A stretch of 64,000 bases of DNA from Candidatus Chryseopegocella kryptomonas (GCF_001536065.1 NZ_CZVW01000006.1:59724-123723); one strand, 5' to 3'. Numbered from the stretch's first letter, positions 38,425 through 48,430 are shown. The notes: generated from the letters alone by a model not told the origin. Translations and numbers: made by a program.

Positions 38425-38436
38425 AAAGAAGAAAAT

Positions 38437-39471
38437 ATGCGATTGAAAATTTTCGCTGTTTTAATTTTCATTTTCTCGTCTTGTGCGACTTTACGACCGC
38501 CGTTTGAGTATGAGCCAAAGGTTGTAATTGCATGGGTTGTCAAATCCGATAGCACAAGTTTTTTATCGCTTCAGAAAAATTCATCTCTTGTGTCAATAGT
38601 TTCGCCAACATGGTTGAGAATTGACAGCGTTGGGAATGTAATTGCAGATATAGATTCAGGGTTGTTAAATTTTGCACTTCAAAACGATCTTCCTGTTATG
38701 CCTCTCGTTGTAAATCACGGGTTTAGAGTTGATGTTGCGGAAGCCCTACTTTCAGACCCAAGGACGAGAGAAAGAGTTGCGGATTCAATTTTGAAATTTG
38801 TTCTTGATGGAAATTACATTGGAATAAATCTTGATTTTGAAGGTCCGTTCATCGGTGTTCGCGATGGATACACGAAATTTGTTGAACTTGTATGTGCAAA
38901 ACTTCACAATTATGGAAAAATTGTAAGCGTTGATGTCGTCTCAAAGACACAGGAAAAATTTACAGGTTGGGCTGGGGTTTATGATTACGCAGAATTAGGT
39001 GAAGTCGTTGATTATTTTATCATAATGGCTTATGATTATTCAGGACGACTTGATCCGCCTGGACCTGTTGCGCCTAAATGGTGGGTTGAAGAGACGATAA
39101 AATTTGCAATTTCGCAAGGGATAAAACCACGGAAAATCATTCTTGGGATTCCTTTCTACGGAAGATGGTGGGTTGGAAATTCGCAAGGAAGAGGAATTTA
39201 TTATCCCGAACTTCAAAAAGTTATAGCAAAATATAATCTGAAAAAGAAATGGGATGGGAAAGCGAAATCGCCTTATTTTAAATTCAAAGACGAAAATGGC
39301 GTTGAAAATGTGATTTACTTTGAGGATGAAAGAAGTTTGTCTGAAAAATTAAAACTTGTTGAAAAGTATGGACTTGCTGGAATTGCTATATGGCGACTTG
39401 ATGGTGAGCCAGATGAATTTTGGAAGATTATTGAACTTAAACTCAAACCAAAAGGATTCTTAACAAACTAA
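38437..39471 (+). CDS. GH18-family lipoprotein (YaaH/SleL-like glycosidase)
   Basis: 344 residues. Signal peptide with lipobox (IFSSC, Cys about residue 14) marks it as a lipoprotein. The GH18 active-site strand reads YIGINLDFEG, with the acid Glu kept; YDYSGRLDPPGP and GIPFYGRWWVG are other conserved segments, and the final IAIWRLDGEP closes the barrel. Such proteins cleave N-acetylglucosamine linkages in peptidoglycan or chitin. The neighbouring M23 and S9 hydrolases suggest cell-wall or peptide turnover. Confidence 0.87.
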   Translation: MRLKIFAVLIFIFSSCATLRPPFEYEPKVVIAWVVKSDSTSFLSLQKNSSLVSIVSPTWLRIDSVGNVIADIDSGLLNFALQNDLPVMPLVVNHGFRVDVAEALLSDPRTRERVADSILKFVLDGNYIGINLDFEGPFIGVRDGYTKFVELVCAKLHNYGKIVSVDVVSKTQEKFTGWAGVYDYAELGEVVDYFIIMAYDYSGRLDPPGPVAPKWWVEETIKFAISQGIKPRKIILGIPFYGRWWVGNSQGRGIYYPELQKVIAKYNLKKKWDGKAKSPYFKFKDENGVENVIYFEDERSLSEKLKLVEKYGLAGIAIWRLDGEPDEFWKIIELKLKPKGFLTN

Positions 39472-39486
39472 AAATGGAGGTAAATT

Positions 39487-41502
39487 ATGAAAGCAAAAAG
39501 ATTTAAACTTTGGTTGCTTTTCTTAACACTTACTTTTTCAAGCCATTTGCTTTCGCAGGACAAATGGACGCCAGATGTAATGATAAAATTTAAGCGTGTT
39601 GGTGAAACAGCGATTTCTCCGGATGGAAAGTTAATTGCATACACTGTTTCTGTTCCTTTGATGGAAGGTGAAAAATCAGAGTATTTGACGCATATCTGGG
39701 TTGCTTCATCAGATGGAAAAATGAATTATCAATTTACATTTGGCGAAAAATCTTGCACTTCCCCATCTTTTTCGCCGGATGGAAAATATCTTGCTTTTCT
39801 CTCGGCAAGGGGAAGCGACGGCAAAAATCAAATCTGGATTTTGAGATTAACAGGCGGTGAAGCGGAGCAAATAACAAAAGTTAAGTCGGGCGTAATTTCA
39901 TATCGCTGGGCTCCTGACTCAAAAAGAATTGCCTTCACAAGCGCTGATCCCGAAACAGAAGAAGAGATAAAAGCGAAGAAAGAAAAGCTTGATATGGTTG
40001 TCGTTGATAAAAATTATAAATATGCTCATCTTTACATCGTCTCACTTGAAAAAGATCAGAGAGGTGAGTATAAAGTTAAGCGTTTAACATCAGGTGAGTT
40101 TCACATAACATCTTTTGACTGGTCTCCCGATGGTAAGTTTATAGTTTTTTCACATCAAGTAAATCCAACCGCTGATGTATGGACAACCTCTGACATTTCA
40201 ATAGTCCCATCTGATAGCGGAGAAATCAAGCCACTTGTTAAATGGAAAGGTTCAGATGCGAATCCAAGGTTTTCTCCAGACGGAAAATGGATTGCTTTTG
40301 AATCAGATGGTGGAGAAATAAAATGGGCTGGGTTAAGATATGTCTATGTGATTCCAGCAACTGGTGGAGAAGCAAAGAGGTTAGCGCCGACATATGATGA
40401 GAATTGCAGAATCATTGGATGGTCAAGAGATGGGAAAGAAGTTTATGTAAGTGAAGCATACAGAACTTCACAGCGGGTTTGGGCTTTGCCTGTTGATGGC
40501 GGGAAACCGAGAGCTTTAACTCCAGATGATGGAAATTACACAGGCGTTTCATTCAGTTATGATGGAAGCACAATGGCATTTGTCTATCAAAATCCCGAAA
40601 TCCCGCCGGATGTTTATGTCACTTCATTAAAAAAGTTTGAACCGAAGAAATTAACCGATGTAAATTCTGATTTTCCGAAGTTGCCAATGGGAAAAACAGA
40701 AATTTTAAGATGGAAGTCAAAAGATGGAAAATTTGAGATTGAAGGGCTTGTAACTTATCCTGTGAATTATGAAAAGGGTCGCAGGTATCCGCTTGTCTTG
40801 CTTGTTCACGGTGGACCTGCTGGTGTTTTCACGCAAACTTTCACAGCTGCTGGTGCAGTTTATCCAATTCAAGCTTTTGCACAGGAAGGATATGTCGTCC
40901 TAAGACCAAATCCACGAGGAAGCAGTGGATACGGAAAAGAATTTAGATTTGCAAATTACAACGATTGGGGCTTTGGGGATTATGACGATTTGATGGCTGG
41001 TGTGGATAAGTTGATTGAAATGGGAGTTGTTCATCCAGAAAGTTTGTGCGTTGCTGGATGGAGCTACGGTGGATATATGACATCGTTTATCGTGACGAAG
41101 ACGAAAAGATTTAAAGCAGCAAGCGTTGGAGCAGGCGTGACAAATTTAATTAGCTTCACAGGCACAGCTGATATTCCAAGTTTCTTGCCTGATTATTTCA
41201 GCGGTGAATTCTGGGATCGGCTTGATGTTTATATGAAACATTCGGCTATATTCAATGTAAAGGGTGTTACAACGCCAACGCAGATAATCCACGGTGAAGT
41301 TGATGTTAGAGTTCCAATTTCTCAGGGAAAAGAATTTTACAATGCTCTTAAAAGACAGGGTTGTCCAACCGAGATGATAATTTATCCAAGAACTCCACAC
41401 GGTGTCCAAGAGCCAAAATTTATCGCGGACATTGGCAAAAGAATAATTTCCTGGTTTAACAAACACCTTGGAAGAGACGCGAAGTTAACAGGAGTGAAAT
41501 GA
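39487..41502 (+). CDS. Exported S9-family prolyl oligopeptidase
   Basis: 671 residues with a signal peptide (about 1-23). Residues to about 400 form a WD40-like beta-propeller with repeated SPDGK motifs; the C-terminal alpha/beta hydrolase has the nucleophile in GWSYGGYM, Asp in GEVDVRVP and His in RTPHGVQEP. Related to dipeptidyl peptidase IV and acylaminoacyl peptidase. A good ribosome site (TGGAGG) precedes the ATG. It releases short peptides in the periplasm or outside the cell. Confidence 0.93.
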   Translation: MKAKRFKLWLLFLTLTFSSHLLSQDKWTPDVMIKFKRVGETAISPDGKLIAYTVSVPLMEGEKSEYLTHIWVASSDGKMNYQFTFGEKSCTSPSFSPDGKYLAFLSARGSDGKNQIWILRLTGGEAEQITKVKSGVISYRWAPDSKRIAFTSADPETEEEIKAKKEKLDMVVVDKNYKYAHLYIVSLEKDQRGEYKVKRLTSGEFHITSFDWSPDGKFIVFSHQVNPTADVWTTSDISIVPSDSGEIKPLVKWKGSDANPRFSPDGKWIAFESDGGEIKWAGLRYVYVIPATGGEAKRLAPTYDENCRIIGWSRDGKEVYVSEAYRTSQRVWALPVDGGKPRALTPDDGNYTGVSFSYDGSTMAFVYQNPEIPPDVYVTSLKKFEPKKLTDVNSDFPKLPMGKTEILRWKSKDGKFEIEGLVTYPVNYEKGRRYPLVLLVHGGPAGVFTQTFTAAGAVYPIQAFAQEGYVVLRPNPRGSSGYGKEFRFANYNDWGFGDYDDLMAGVDKLIEMGVVHPESLCVAGWSYGGYMTSFIVTKTKRFKAASVGAGVTNLISFTGTADIPSFLPDYFSGEFWDRLDVYMKHSAIFNVKGVTTPTQIIHGEVDVRVPISQGKEFYNALKRQGCPTEMIIYPRTPHGVQEPKFIADIGKRIISWFNKHLGRDAKLTGVK

Positions 41503-41567
41503 TTTTTGATATTTTCTCTTTTCAGATTAAAATTAAAACAAACACGCAAACAAAATTTGAAACTAAA

Positions 41568-42896
41568 ATGAAAAAATCAATTTTCCTCGTTATGATGCTT
41601 TTGCTTTCCACCTTTTCAGTAGCTCAAAACAAAATTTTTCCGTTCAAAATTAACAAAGTTGTCCTTGACAATGGCTTAACAGTTTTATCTGTTCCCTTTG
41701 ATTCACCTGGGATAATTGCGTATTACACTGTTGTCAGAGCTGGTTCAAGAAATGAAGTTGAGCCTGGGAAATCTGGTTTTGCGCACTTTTTTGAGCATAT
41801 GATGTTCCGTGGCACGGAAAAATATCCTGAACAAGTTTACAATGATATCTTAAAACGGCTCGGCGCTGATTCAAACGCCTTTACAACCGCAGATTGGACT
41901 GCATATCACATCGTCGCAAGCAGTGACGCTCTTGAAACAATAATTGATATTGAATCGGATCGTTTTATGAATCTAAAATACACGGAGGAACAATTTAAAA
42001 CAGAAGCAGGAGCAATACTTGGTGAATATAACAAAAGCGCTTCAAGTCCATTTCTTGCTCTTTATGAAAAACTTCAAGACCTTGCCTTTACAACTCACAC
42101 ATACAAGCACACGACAATTGGATTTCTTAAGGACATTCTTGATATGCCGAACCAGTATGATTACAGTTTGAAATTTTTTGATCGCTATTATCGTCCCGAA
42201 AATTGTGCAATTGTTGTGGTTGGAGATTTTGATCAAAATAAGTTGATTCAACTTGTCAAAAAATACTATGGAAACTGGAAGAGAGGAAATTACAAACCTG
42301 AAATCCCTGTTGAACCGCCGCAAACAGAAGAAAAAGTTGGTCATATCCCTTGGAAAGGTAAAACTTTGCCTTATCTTGCAATTGGGTATCACATTCCAGA
42401 ATTTTCAACTAAAAATGTTGAACGTGCAGCGTTTGACTTAATTGTTGAACTTTTATTTTCAAAAACCGCACCGCTTTATCAAAAACTTGTCATAGAAAAG
42501 CAATGGGTTGACTTCATAAACGGCGATGCGCCAGACCGAAGAGATCCATTCCTGTTCATCATTATGGCAAGAATTAAAAATGAAAGTTTGATTGATTCTG
42601 TCAAGAATGAAATTTTCAATGCAATTGAAGAATTGAAAACAAAACCAGTTTCAAAGAAACGGCTTGATGAAGTCAAATCTTATCTAAAATACTCGTTTGC
42701 TATGTCGCTTGATAATCCAAATAGCGTCGCTTACACAGTTGGACATTATTTCCAACTTACAGGTGATCCAGAATCTGTCAATGAACTTTACGCTCTTTAT
42801 GACAAGATAACACCGCAGGATATTATGAAAACCGCTCAAAAATATCTCACGCCTCAAAATAGAACAATCGTAACATTAACGGAGGAGAAAAAATGA
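41568..42896 (+). CDS. M16 zinc peptidase, catalytic subunit
   Basis: About 442 residues from ATG 41568, giving a clean signal peptide (KKSIFLVMMLLLSTFSVAQ); the frame is open further upstream to 41499. The inverted zinc motif HFFEH and the downstream Glu in GAILGEYNK are present, so this is the active half. Its stop overlaps the start of the second M16 gene (ATGA). Confidence 0.92.
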   Translation: MKKSIFLVMMLLLSTFSVAQNKIFPFKINKVVLDNGLTVLSVPFDSPGIIAYYTVVRAGSRNEVEPGKSGFAHFFEHMMFRGTEKYPEQVYNDILKRLGADSNAFTTADWTAYHIVASSDALETIIDIESDRFMNLKYTEEQFKTEAGAILGEYNKSASSPFLALYEKLQDLAFTTHTYKHTTIGFLKDILDMPNQYDYSLKFFDRYYRPENCAIVVVGDFDQNKLIQLVKKYYGNWKRGNYKPEIPVEPPQTEEKVGHIPWKGKTLPYLAIGYHIPEFSTKNVERAAFDLIVELLFSKTAPLYQKLVIEKQWVDFINGDAPDRRDPFLFIIMARIKNESLIDSVKNEIFNAIEELKTKPVSKKRLDEVKSYLKYSFAMSLDNPNSVAYTVGHYFQLTGDPESVNELYALYDKITPQDIMKTAQKYLTPQNRTIVTLTEEKK

Positions 42897-44386
42897 GAGC
42901 AAAAAAATTAATTACTCTGATGATTTTATTCAGCGCATTTTCAATCGCCCAAAATTCGGAAATAAGGATTAAAGAACTTTACAGTCCAAATTATCCGATA
43001 ATAACATTCAGAGTTATGATTGAAACGGGCTCAATAAATGACCCGAAAGGGAAAGAAGGTTTGAATGCTTTAACTATTTTGATGCTTGCGCAAGGTGGAA
43101 CGAAGGAATTAACATATAAAGAAGTTCAAGAAAAACTTTACCCATGGGCAGCAAGGATAAACTATCAGTTTGACAAAGAGGTTAGCGTAATAATTGGAGA
43201 AGTGCACAGAGACCATATTGAAAAATTTTATAAAATTTTCTCCGATTTGATTTTGAATCCGAGATTTGATGAAGGCGATTTCAAGCGAAACAAAGATTTG
43301 CTTTTGAATTATATCAAAGCGACGATAAGAACCGGAAATGATGAGGAACTTGGGAAACAAGCACTCGTTTCGTTTATTTACGAAGGTCATCCTTATCAAT
43401 CGCCTGAGTTTGGAACGGTGCAAGGGTTAAACAATATCACGCTTGAAGATGTTAAAGAATTTTACAAAAGATATTTCACACAGGGTAACATTGTCTTTGG
43501 AATTGCTGGTGGTTATCCTAAAAGTTTGATCCAGAGAATAAAAAAAGATTTCTCAAAACTTCCACCTGGAAAACCAGAACAAGTTGAACTCCCCGAACCA
43601 AAGCGAATCAACGGACTTGAATTTTTACTGATTGAAAAAGAAACACGTTCAACAGCAATTTCGTTTGGATTTCCAATCCCGATAAATCGCTCGCATAAAG
43701 ATTTTTACGCATTGATGATCGCTAATTCATATTTTGGTGAACATAGGACATTTAACGGAATTTTGATGCAAAAGATAAGAGGACAGCGTGGTTTAAATTA
43801 CGGAGATTATTCATATATTGAACATTTCGTTCAAGATGGGGGTTCAACTTTTCCAGTCCCGAACATTCCGAGACGACATCAGTATTTTAGCGTTTGGATA
43901 AGACCTGTTGAGAATAAAAACAGGCATTTTGTTTTAAGACAGGCGATAAGAGAACTTGAAATTCTTGTCAAAAATGGTTTAAGCAAAGAGGACTTTGAAT
44001 CAACGAGGGAATTTTTACTTAACTATTCAAAGCTCTGGGTTCAAACGCTTAACAGACGCCTTGGCTATATGATGGACTCTGACTGGTACGGGATTGAGTA
44101 TTTCATTGATAAAATTCAAAAAGAACTACCGAAGTTAACAGTTGAAGATGTCAACAATGCGATAAAGAAGTATCTCAATTTTGAAAACATAAAAATTGTC
44201 GCTGTCACGAAAGATGCAAATTCATACATGCAAGATTTGGTTTCAAATAAACCAAGCCCGATTAGTTATGTAAGCCCTGTTTCTCAATCAATACTTGACG
44301 AGGATAAAATAATTCAAGAGTATAAACTTAACGCAAAACTTGAAAATTTCCGCATTGTCCCTGTTGATGAAATTTTTGAAAAGTAA
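42893..44386 (+). CDS. M16 peptidase-like protein, non-catalytic subunit
   Basis: 497 residues with a signal peptide (about 1-18). It has the same double M16 fold as its neighbour (VMIETGSINDPKGKEGLNAL and the C-terminal half) but lacks the zinc motif: the position of HxxEH reads LTILM. Such pairs act as heterodimers in which this subunit shapes the cavity. The ATGA overlap supports equal expression. Followed by a GC-rich hairpin. Confidence 0.9.
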   Translation: MRAKKLITLMILFSAFSIAQNSEIRIKELYSPNYPIITFRVMIETGSINDPKGKEGLNALTILMLAQGGTKELTYKEVQEKLYPWAARINYQFDKEVSVIIGEVHRDHIEKFYKIFSDLILNPRFDEGDFKRNKDLLLNYIKATIRTGNDEELGKQALVSFIYEGHPYQSPEFGTVQGLNNITLEDVKEFYKRYFTQGNIVFGIAGGYPKSLIQRIKKDFSKLPPGKPEQVELPEPKRINGLEFLLIEKETRSTAISFGFPIPINRSHKDFYALMIANSYFGEHRTFNGILMQKIRGQRGLNYGDYSYIEHFVQDGGSTFPVPNIPRRHQYFSVWIRPVENKNRHFVLRQAIRELEILVKNGLSKEDFESTREFLLNYSKLWVQTLNRRLGYMMDSDWYGIEYFIDKIQKELPKLTVEDVNNAIKKYLNFENIKIVAVTKDANSYMQDLVSNKPSPISYVSPVSQSILDEDKIIQEYKLNAKLENFRIVPVDEIFEK

Positions 44387-44395
44387 AAAAGTTAT

Positions 44396-44415
44396 GGGCG
44401 GGGATTTTCCCGCCC
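44396..44415 (+). terminator. GC-rich hairpin after the M16 pair
   Basis: Perfect 7-bp stem GGGCGGG / CCCGCCC with a 6-nt loop, then GATTTTAAAATG. The T stretch is short and the hairpin ends 9 bp before the radical SAM start codon, where a ribosome site would be. It may be a terminator, or a control on the next gene. Confidence 0.55.
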
Positions 44416-44424
44416 GATTTTAAA

Positions 44425-45489
44425 ATGAAAAAATGTGAAATTTGCGGTAGAGAAAAACTTGTTTCAAAAACTCTAAATGCTTGTATTGATTGCATCCGCT
44501 CAAATAAAAACAATGTCCTTGATAAAATTCTATCCATTCATAAAAAGACAAGGGCAGAATTTAACCTTACCTCTGAAATTCCATCTTCAAACTCGCTTAA
44601 AAGTGTTAAGTGTGAAATCTGCGAAAACAAATGCATAATCCCAGAAAATAGCTTTGGCTATTGTGGTTTAAGGATGAATATAAACGGAAAGCTTTCTCAT
44701 CTCGCTGGAACTGCAAAAGATGGACTGCTTGATTGGTATTTTGATCCACTTCCGACAAATTGTGTCGCTGATTGGGTTTGCGATGGTTCTAAACAAAGGG
44801 GAATGAAAAATCTTGCGGTGTTTTATAGAAGTTGTAGTTTCAATTGTTTGTTCTGTCAAAACTGGCATTTTAGAGAAACAGATGTGAAGAGGGCGATGAA
44901 AATTTCATCTGACGAACTTGCAGATGTCGTTGATGAAAAAACATTTTGTGTTTGTTATTTTGGTGGAGATCCATCAACTCAAATAATTCACGCAATTAGA
45001 ACATCAAAAATAATTCTGAAACGGAATAAAAACATTCGCATTTGCTGGGAGACAAATGGAAATATGAACAAAAAATTTCTTGATGTCGCTGTTAAATTAT
45101 CTCTTGAATCAGGCGGATGTATAAAGTTTGATTTAAAGGCGTATAGCGAAAATTTAAACATTGCGCTTTGCGGTGTGAGCAATAAAAAAGTGCTTGAAAA
45201 TTTTGAGTTTGCTTGTGGTTTTATAGACCAACGCCCCGAGCCACCGCTTGTTGTTGCAAGCACGCTGGTAGTCCCCGGATATATTGATGGTGAGGAAGTT
45301 TATAAAATTGCGAAATTTATAAGCGAAATTAACCCCGATATCCCATATTCGCTTCTTGCGTTTTATCCTCACTTTTATTTAAGCGACCTTCCAACGACAA
45401 GTAGAAAATTGATGACAGAGTGTTTCAACGCAGCTGTATCTGCGGGTTTAAGAAGAATTAACATCGGGAACATACATCTGTTAAGTTAA
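44425..45489 (+). CDS. Radical SAM protein (AmmeMemoRadiSam/PflA-like)
   Basis: 354 residues. The radical SAM cluster motif is CSFNCLFCQNW (about 138-148). The N-terminus contains two short Cys-pair motifs (CEICGRE and CEICENKC, plus CIDC) that may hold an extra cluster or zinc. GAKDGLLDWYFDP-like and YFGGDPSTQ segments match the AmmeMemoRadiSam family of pyruvate formate-lyase-activase-like proteins. Usual partner genes (AmmeMemo domains) are not in the window. Function unknown. Confidence 0.85.
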   Translation: MKKCEICGREKLVSKTLNACIDCIRSNKNNVLDKILSIHKKTRAEFNLTSEIPSSNSLKSVKCEICENKCIIPENSFGYCGLRMNINGKLSHLAGTAKDGLLDWYFDPLPTNCVADWVCDGSKQRGMKNLAVFYRSCSFNCLFCQNWHFRETDVKRAMKISSDELADVVDEKTFCVCYFGGDPSTQIIHAIRTSKIILKRNKNIRICWETNGNMNKKFLDVAVKLSLESGGCIKFDLKAYSENLNIALCGVSNKKVLENFEFACGFIDQRPEPPLVVASTLVVPGYIDGEEVYKIAKFISEINPDIPYSLLAFYPHFYLSDLPTTSRKLMTECFNAAVSAGLRRINIGNIHLLS

Positions 45490-45493
45490 AAAG

Positions 45494-45568
45494 TGCCCCT
45501 GGCAGGACTCGAACCTGCGACACGCGGTTTAGGAAACCGCTGCTCTATCCATGCTGAGCTACAGGGGC
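45494..45568 (-). tRNA. tRNA-Arg (anticodon CCU)
   Basis: Folds as a 75-nt cloverleaf on the minus strand: acceptor GCCCCTG/CAGGGGC, D arm GCTC...GAGC, anticodon arm GCGGT-TTCCTAA-ACCGC with anticodon CCT in the DNA, T arm GCAGG-TTCGAGT-CCTGC. It reads AGG. CCA is not encoded. It lies on the opposite strand to its neighbours. Confidence 0.97.
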
Positions 45569-45617
45569 GGGTAAATGCTTATTAAAAATTAAAAAATCAA
45601 ACCCAAAAAATCAACCT

Positions 45618-45647
45618 TTGACACAATTTCAACTCTTTTGCTTTATT
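45618..45647 (+). promoter_or_regulatory. Candidate sigma-70 promoter for the M24 peptidase gene
   Basis: TTGACA at 45618-45623, an 18-bp spacer and TTTATT at 45642-45647, about 50 bp before the ATG. The -35 is perfect; the -10 matches four of six. Confidence 0.35.
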
Positions 45648-45699
45648 AAATCACATTTGCTAACTTAAAACCGAGAAAAACAAAAAAGGAAAATGGAAA

Positions 45700-47025
45700 A
45701 TGCAAATTATTTTTGCACTGTTAATTCTTTTGCTTTTCAACATAAGCTCGTGCGTTAGGGAAACCCCTGTTCAAACGCCGAGAAAAATAAAACGCATGTC
45801 GCAAGAAAAATTTTTTGAGATCAAGAAAATTAAACTTGACAGATTTGTTCTTAAAACGATGAAAAATGAAAACATTGATATGTGGATTGTTCTAACCCGT
45901 GAGTATGCGGTTGACCCGCTTGCGAAAGATTTATCAGCCGATAAAGCAGTTGCAAAAACCGCTCTTATCTTTGTCAATGAAGATAAAAATCTCAAAAAAA
46001 TCGCAATATGCGCAAGCTACGATGTTGACCCAATTCAAAAGTCCGGGATTTATGACACAGTGATTTCATATAAAAAGGAAGGTCTTGCTCCACATTTGAA
46101 AAAAATTGTTGAAGAGATTAACCCGAAAAAGATTGCACTTAACATCTCTGAGGATTCACCCATCGCGGATGGTCTTACTGCCAGTATGCTTGAATATCTT
46201 AAAAACACACTTGGTGAAAAATTTGCAAAAAGATTTATTTCCTCGGAAAACATTGTGATTGCTTACAGAAGTCAGCTATTGCCAGAAGAGATTGAAATAA
46301 TGCGGGAAGCGGTGAAGATAACTGAAGAAATAATTTCAAAAGCGCTTTCAAATGAGGTGATAAAACCTGGGAAAACAACTGAGAAAGATGTTGCGAATTA
46401 CATTAAGAAGTTGATGCGAGATTACGGCGTTGGTCCATCGTGGGAAGAAGAAAGCTGTCCAAGTGTTAACGCTGGAATAACGCGTGGTCATTCTGAACCA
46501 TCGGATTATGTGATACAGCGTGGAGATTTGATAACGATTGATTTTGGGATAAATTTGAGCGGATATTGCACGGATATTCAGAGAACGGCTTATGTTTTGA
46601 GAGAAGATGAAACGCAACCGCCGGATTACATTTTGAAAATGTTTGAAACAAATGTTAAGTCAATTGAAGAAGGATTTAAAAAAATGAAACCTGGAGCAAC
46701 TGGATTTGAAGTTGATAGTTCAGCAAGAGCTGTGATTTTGTCTGCTGGATATGAAGAGTATCCTCACGCAGCAGGTCATGTCATCGGTTATTCAACTCAC
46801 GAAATAGGTCCGATACTTGGTCCAAATTGGAAAGATAGATACGGCAAGAAACCGTTTTATAAACTTTTGCCCGGGCAAATCTTTGCACTTGAACCGTCTG
46901 TTTATCTTTACAGCAAGGAAAGAAATGGATACTTAAGAATTGGGCTTGAAGAAGATGTTTTGATAACTGAAACTGGCGCTGAATTTTTGAGCACGCCACA
47001 AAAAGAATTAATCTTGATAAAATGA
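45700..47025 (+). CDS. M24-family aminopeptidase (Xaa-Pro type) lipoprotein
   Basis: 441 residues. A lipobox (FNISSC, Cys about residue 18) suggests a lipoprotein. The N-terminal half is a creatinase-like domain; the C-terminal pita-bread domain has the five metal ligands in TIDFGIN, CTDIQRT, AGHVIGYSTHE, ALEPSVYL and GLEEDVLIT. It removes N-terminal residues, probably before Pro. Its stop overlaps the methyltransferase start. Confidence 0.88.
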   Translation: MQIIFALLILLLFNISSCVRETPVQTPRKIKRMSQEKFFEIKKIKLDRFVLKTMKNENIDMWIVLTREYAVDPLAKDLSADKAVAKTALIFVNEDKNLKKIAICASYDVDPIQKSGIYDTVISYKKEGLAPHLKKIVEEINPKKIALNISEDSPIADGLTASMLEYLKNTLGEKFAKRFISSENIVIAYRSQLLPEEIEIMREAVKITEEIISKALSNEVIKPGKTTEKDVANYIKKLMRDYGVGPSWEEESCPSVNAGITRGHSEPSDYVIQRGDLITIDFGINLSGYCTDIQRTAYVLREDETQPPDYILKMFETNVKSIEEGFKKMKPGATGFEVDSSARAVILSAGYEEYPHAAGHVIGYSTHEIGPILGPNWKDRYGKKPFYKLLPGQIFALEPSVYLYSKERNGYLRIGLEEDVLITETGAEFLSTPQKELILIK

Positions 47026-47774
47026 TTCAAACTGAACCGTATACCGCACTTGCTGAAATTTATGACTTTGTGATGCGTGATGTCCCTTATAAAAGGTGGT
47101 CAAAATACATAACGAAACTGATGAAAAATTTTCAGCCGAAAGCAAAACGAATTCTTGATCTTGCCTGCGGGACAGGGACGATGATCTTGCTTTTGAAAAA
47201 ACAGGGCTTTGAAGTTGATGGAGTTGATTCATCAGCGCAAATGATAGAAAAGGCAAAGATGAAAGTAAAAAGTGATGATGTTAAGTTTTTTGTCTCGGAT
47301 ATGCTGGATTTTAAAACGGATAAAAAATACGATGTTGCTTTGTGCCTTTATGATAGTGTAAATTATTTGCCACGAATTGAAAACTTTTACAAACTTTTTG
47401 AAAATGTTTGGGGTTCGCTTGATGATCAAGGGATTTTTATTTTTGACATTTCAACCGAGTATAATTCAATTCAGAATGCAATTTTGATGAATTTAAGCGA
47501 AAAACACCGCAATTTTAAATATGTGAGGCGAAGTTATTACTTGAGAGATGAGAGAAAGCACATAAACGAATTTGAGATTGAAATTAACGGAGAGAAATTT
47601 TTTGAAAGGCATGTTCAACAGATTTACAAAATTTCTGAAATTGAAGACGCAATTAAAAATTCTGGTTGTTTTGAGATGCTTGCTTGTTTTGATGATTTTT
47701 CTTTTGTTCAAGCAAGTGAATTTTCAGAAAGGGTTCATTTTGTTTTAAAGAAAAAGGAAAAACGAAATGGTTGA
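47022..47774 (+). CDS. SAM-dependent methyltransferase
   Basis: 250 residues. The class I methyltransferase motif ILDLACGTGTMILLL (about 42-56), followed by GVDSSAQMIEKAK and the VALCLYDSVNYL strand, binds S-adenosylmethionine. Substrate is unknown. It overlaps the M24 gene by 4 bp and ftsE by 8 bp, so all three are co-translated. Confidence 0.88.
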   Translation: MIQTEPYTALAEIYDFVMRDVPYKRWSKYITKLMKNFQPKAKRILDLACGTGTMILLLKKQGFEVDGVDSSAQMIEKAKMKVKSDDVKFFVSDMLDFKTDKKYDVALCLYDSVNYLPRIENFYKLFENVWGSLDDQGIFIFDISTEYNSIQNAILMNLSEKHRNFKYVRRSYYLRDERKHINEFEIEINGEKFFERHVQQIYKISEIEDAIKNSGCFEMLACFDDFSFVQASEFSERVHFVLKKKEKRNG

Positions 47775-48426
47775 GTTTCAAAATGTATCCGTTTGGTTTG
47801 GAGATAATCTCGTGTTTAAAGATTTAAATTTCAAAGTTGAGGATGGCGAATTCGTTTTCATAACTGGACCAACTGGCTCAGGGAAAAGCACGCTTTTAAG
47901 GTTAATCTATATGGATATATTCCCAAATCGTGGTAGGGTTATCGTTGGAAAATTTGATTCAAAAAGAATAAAAAGAAGACAAATTCCGTATTTGAGAAGG
48001 CGACTTGGGATAATTTTTCAAGATTTTAAATTGCTTGATGATAGAAATGTTTTTGAAAATGTTGCTTTCGCTCTTTATGTGACAGGTGCGAAGAGAAAGG
48101 AAGTTAACAAAAAAGTTTTAATGGCTCTTGCAGAAGTTGGTTTAAGCCATAAGAAAAACAGCATGCCTGATGAACTTTCTGGAGGTGAGCAACAGAGAGT
48201 TGCAATAGCAAGAGCCATCGTCAATGAGCCATTTTTAATCCTTGCAGATGAACCGACAGGAAATCTTGACCCTGACACATCTTTTGAGATAATTGAACTT
48301 TTGATGAAAATTAATCTTCGTGGGACTTCCGTAATCATGGCAACGCATAATTATTCACTTATTGAGATGGTTAAAGGAGCAAAAGTTTATCAAATATCAA
48401 ATTATGCTCTCGTTCCACGAAAATAA
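47767..48426 (+). CDS. ftsE: Cell division ATP-binding protein FtsE
   Basis: 219 residues. Walker A GPTGSGKST, Q-loop GIIFQDFKLLDDRNVFENV, signature LSGGEQQRVAIARA, Walker B LILADEPTGNLDP and switch His in ATHNYSL. The QDFKLL and NVFENV blocks are characteristic of FtsE, which with FtsX activates septal peptidoglycan hydrolases. ftsX is not adjacent; the strand changes after this gene. Confidence 0.9.
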   Translation: MVEFQNVSVWFGDNLVFKDLNFKVEDGEFVFITGPTGSGKSTLLRLIYMDIFPNRGRVIVGKFDSKRIKRRQIPYLRRRLGIIFQDFKLLDDRNVFENVAFALYVTGAKRKEVNKKVLMALAEVGLSHKKNSMPDELSGGEQQRVAIARAIVNEPFLILADEPTGNLDPDTSFEIIELLMKINLRGTSVIMATHNYSLIEMVKGAKVYQISNYALVPRK

Positions 48427-48430
48427 AAAA

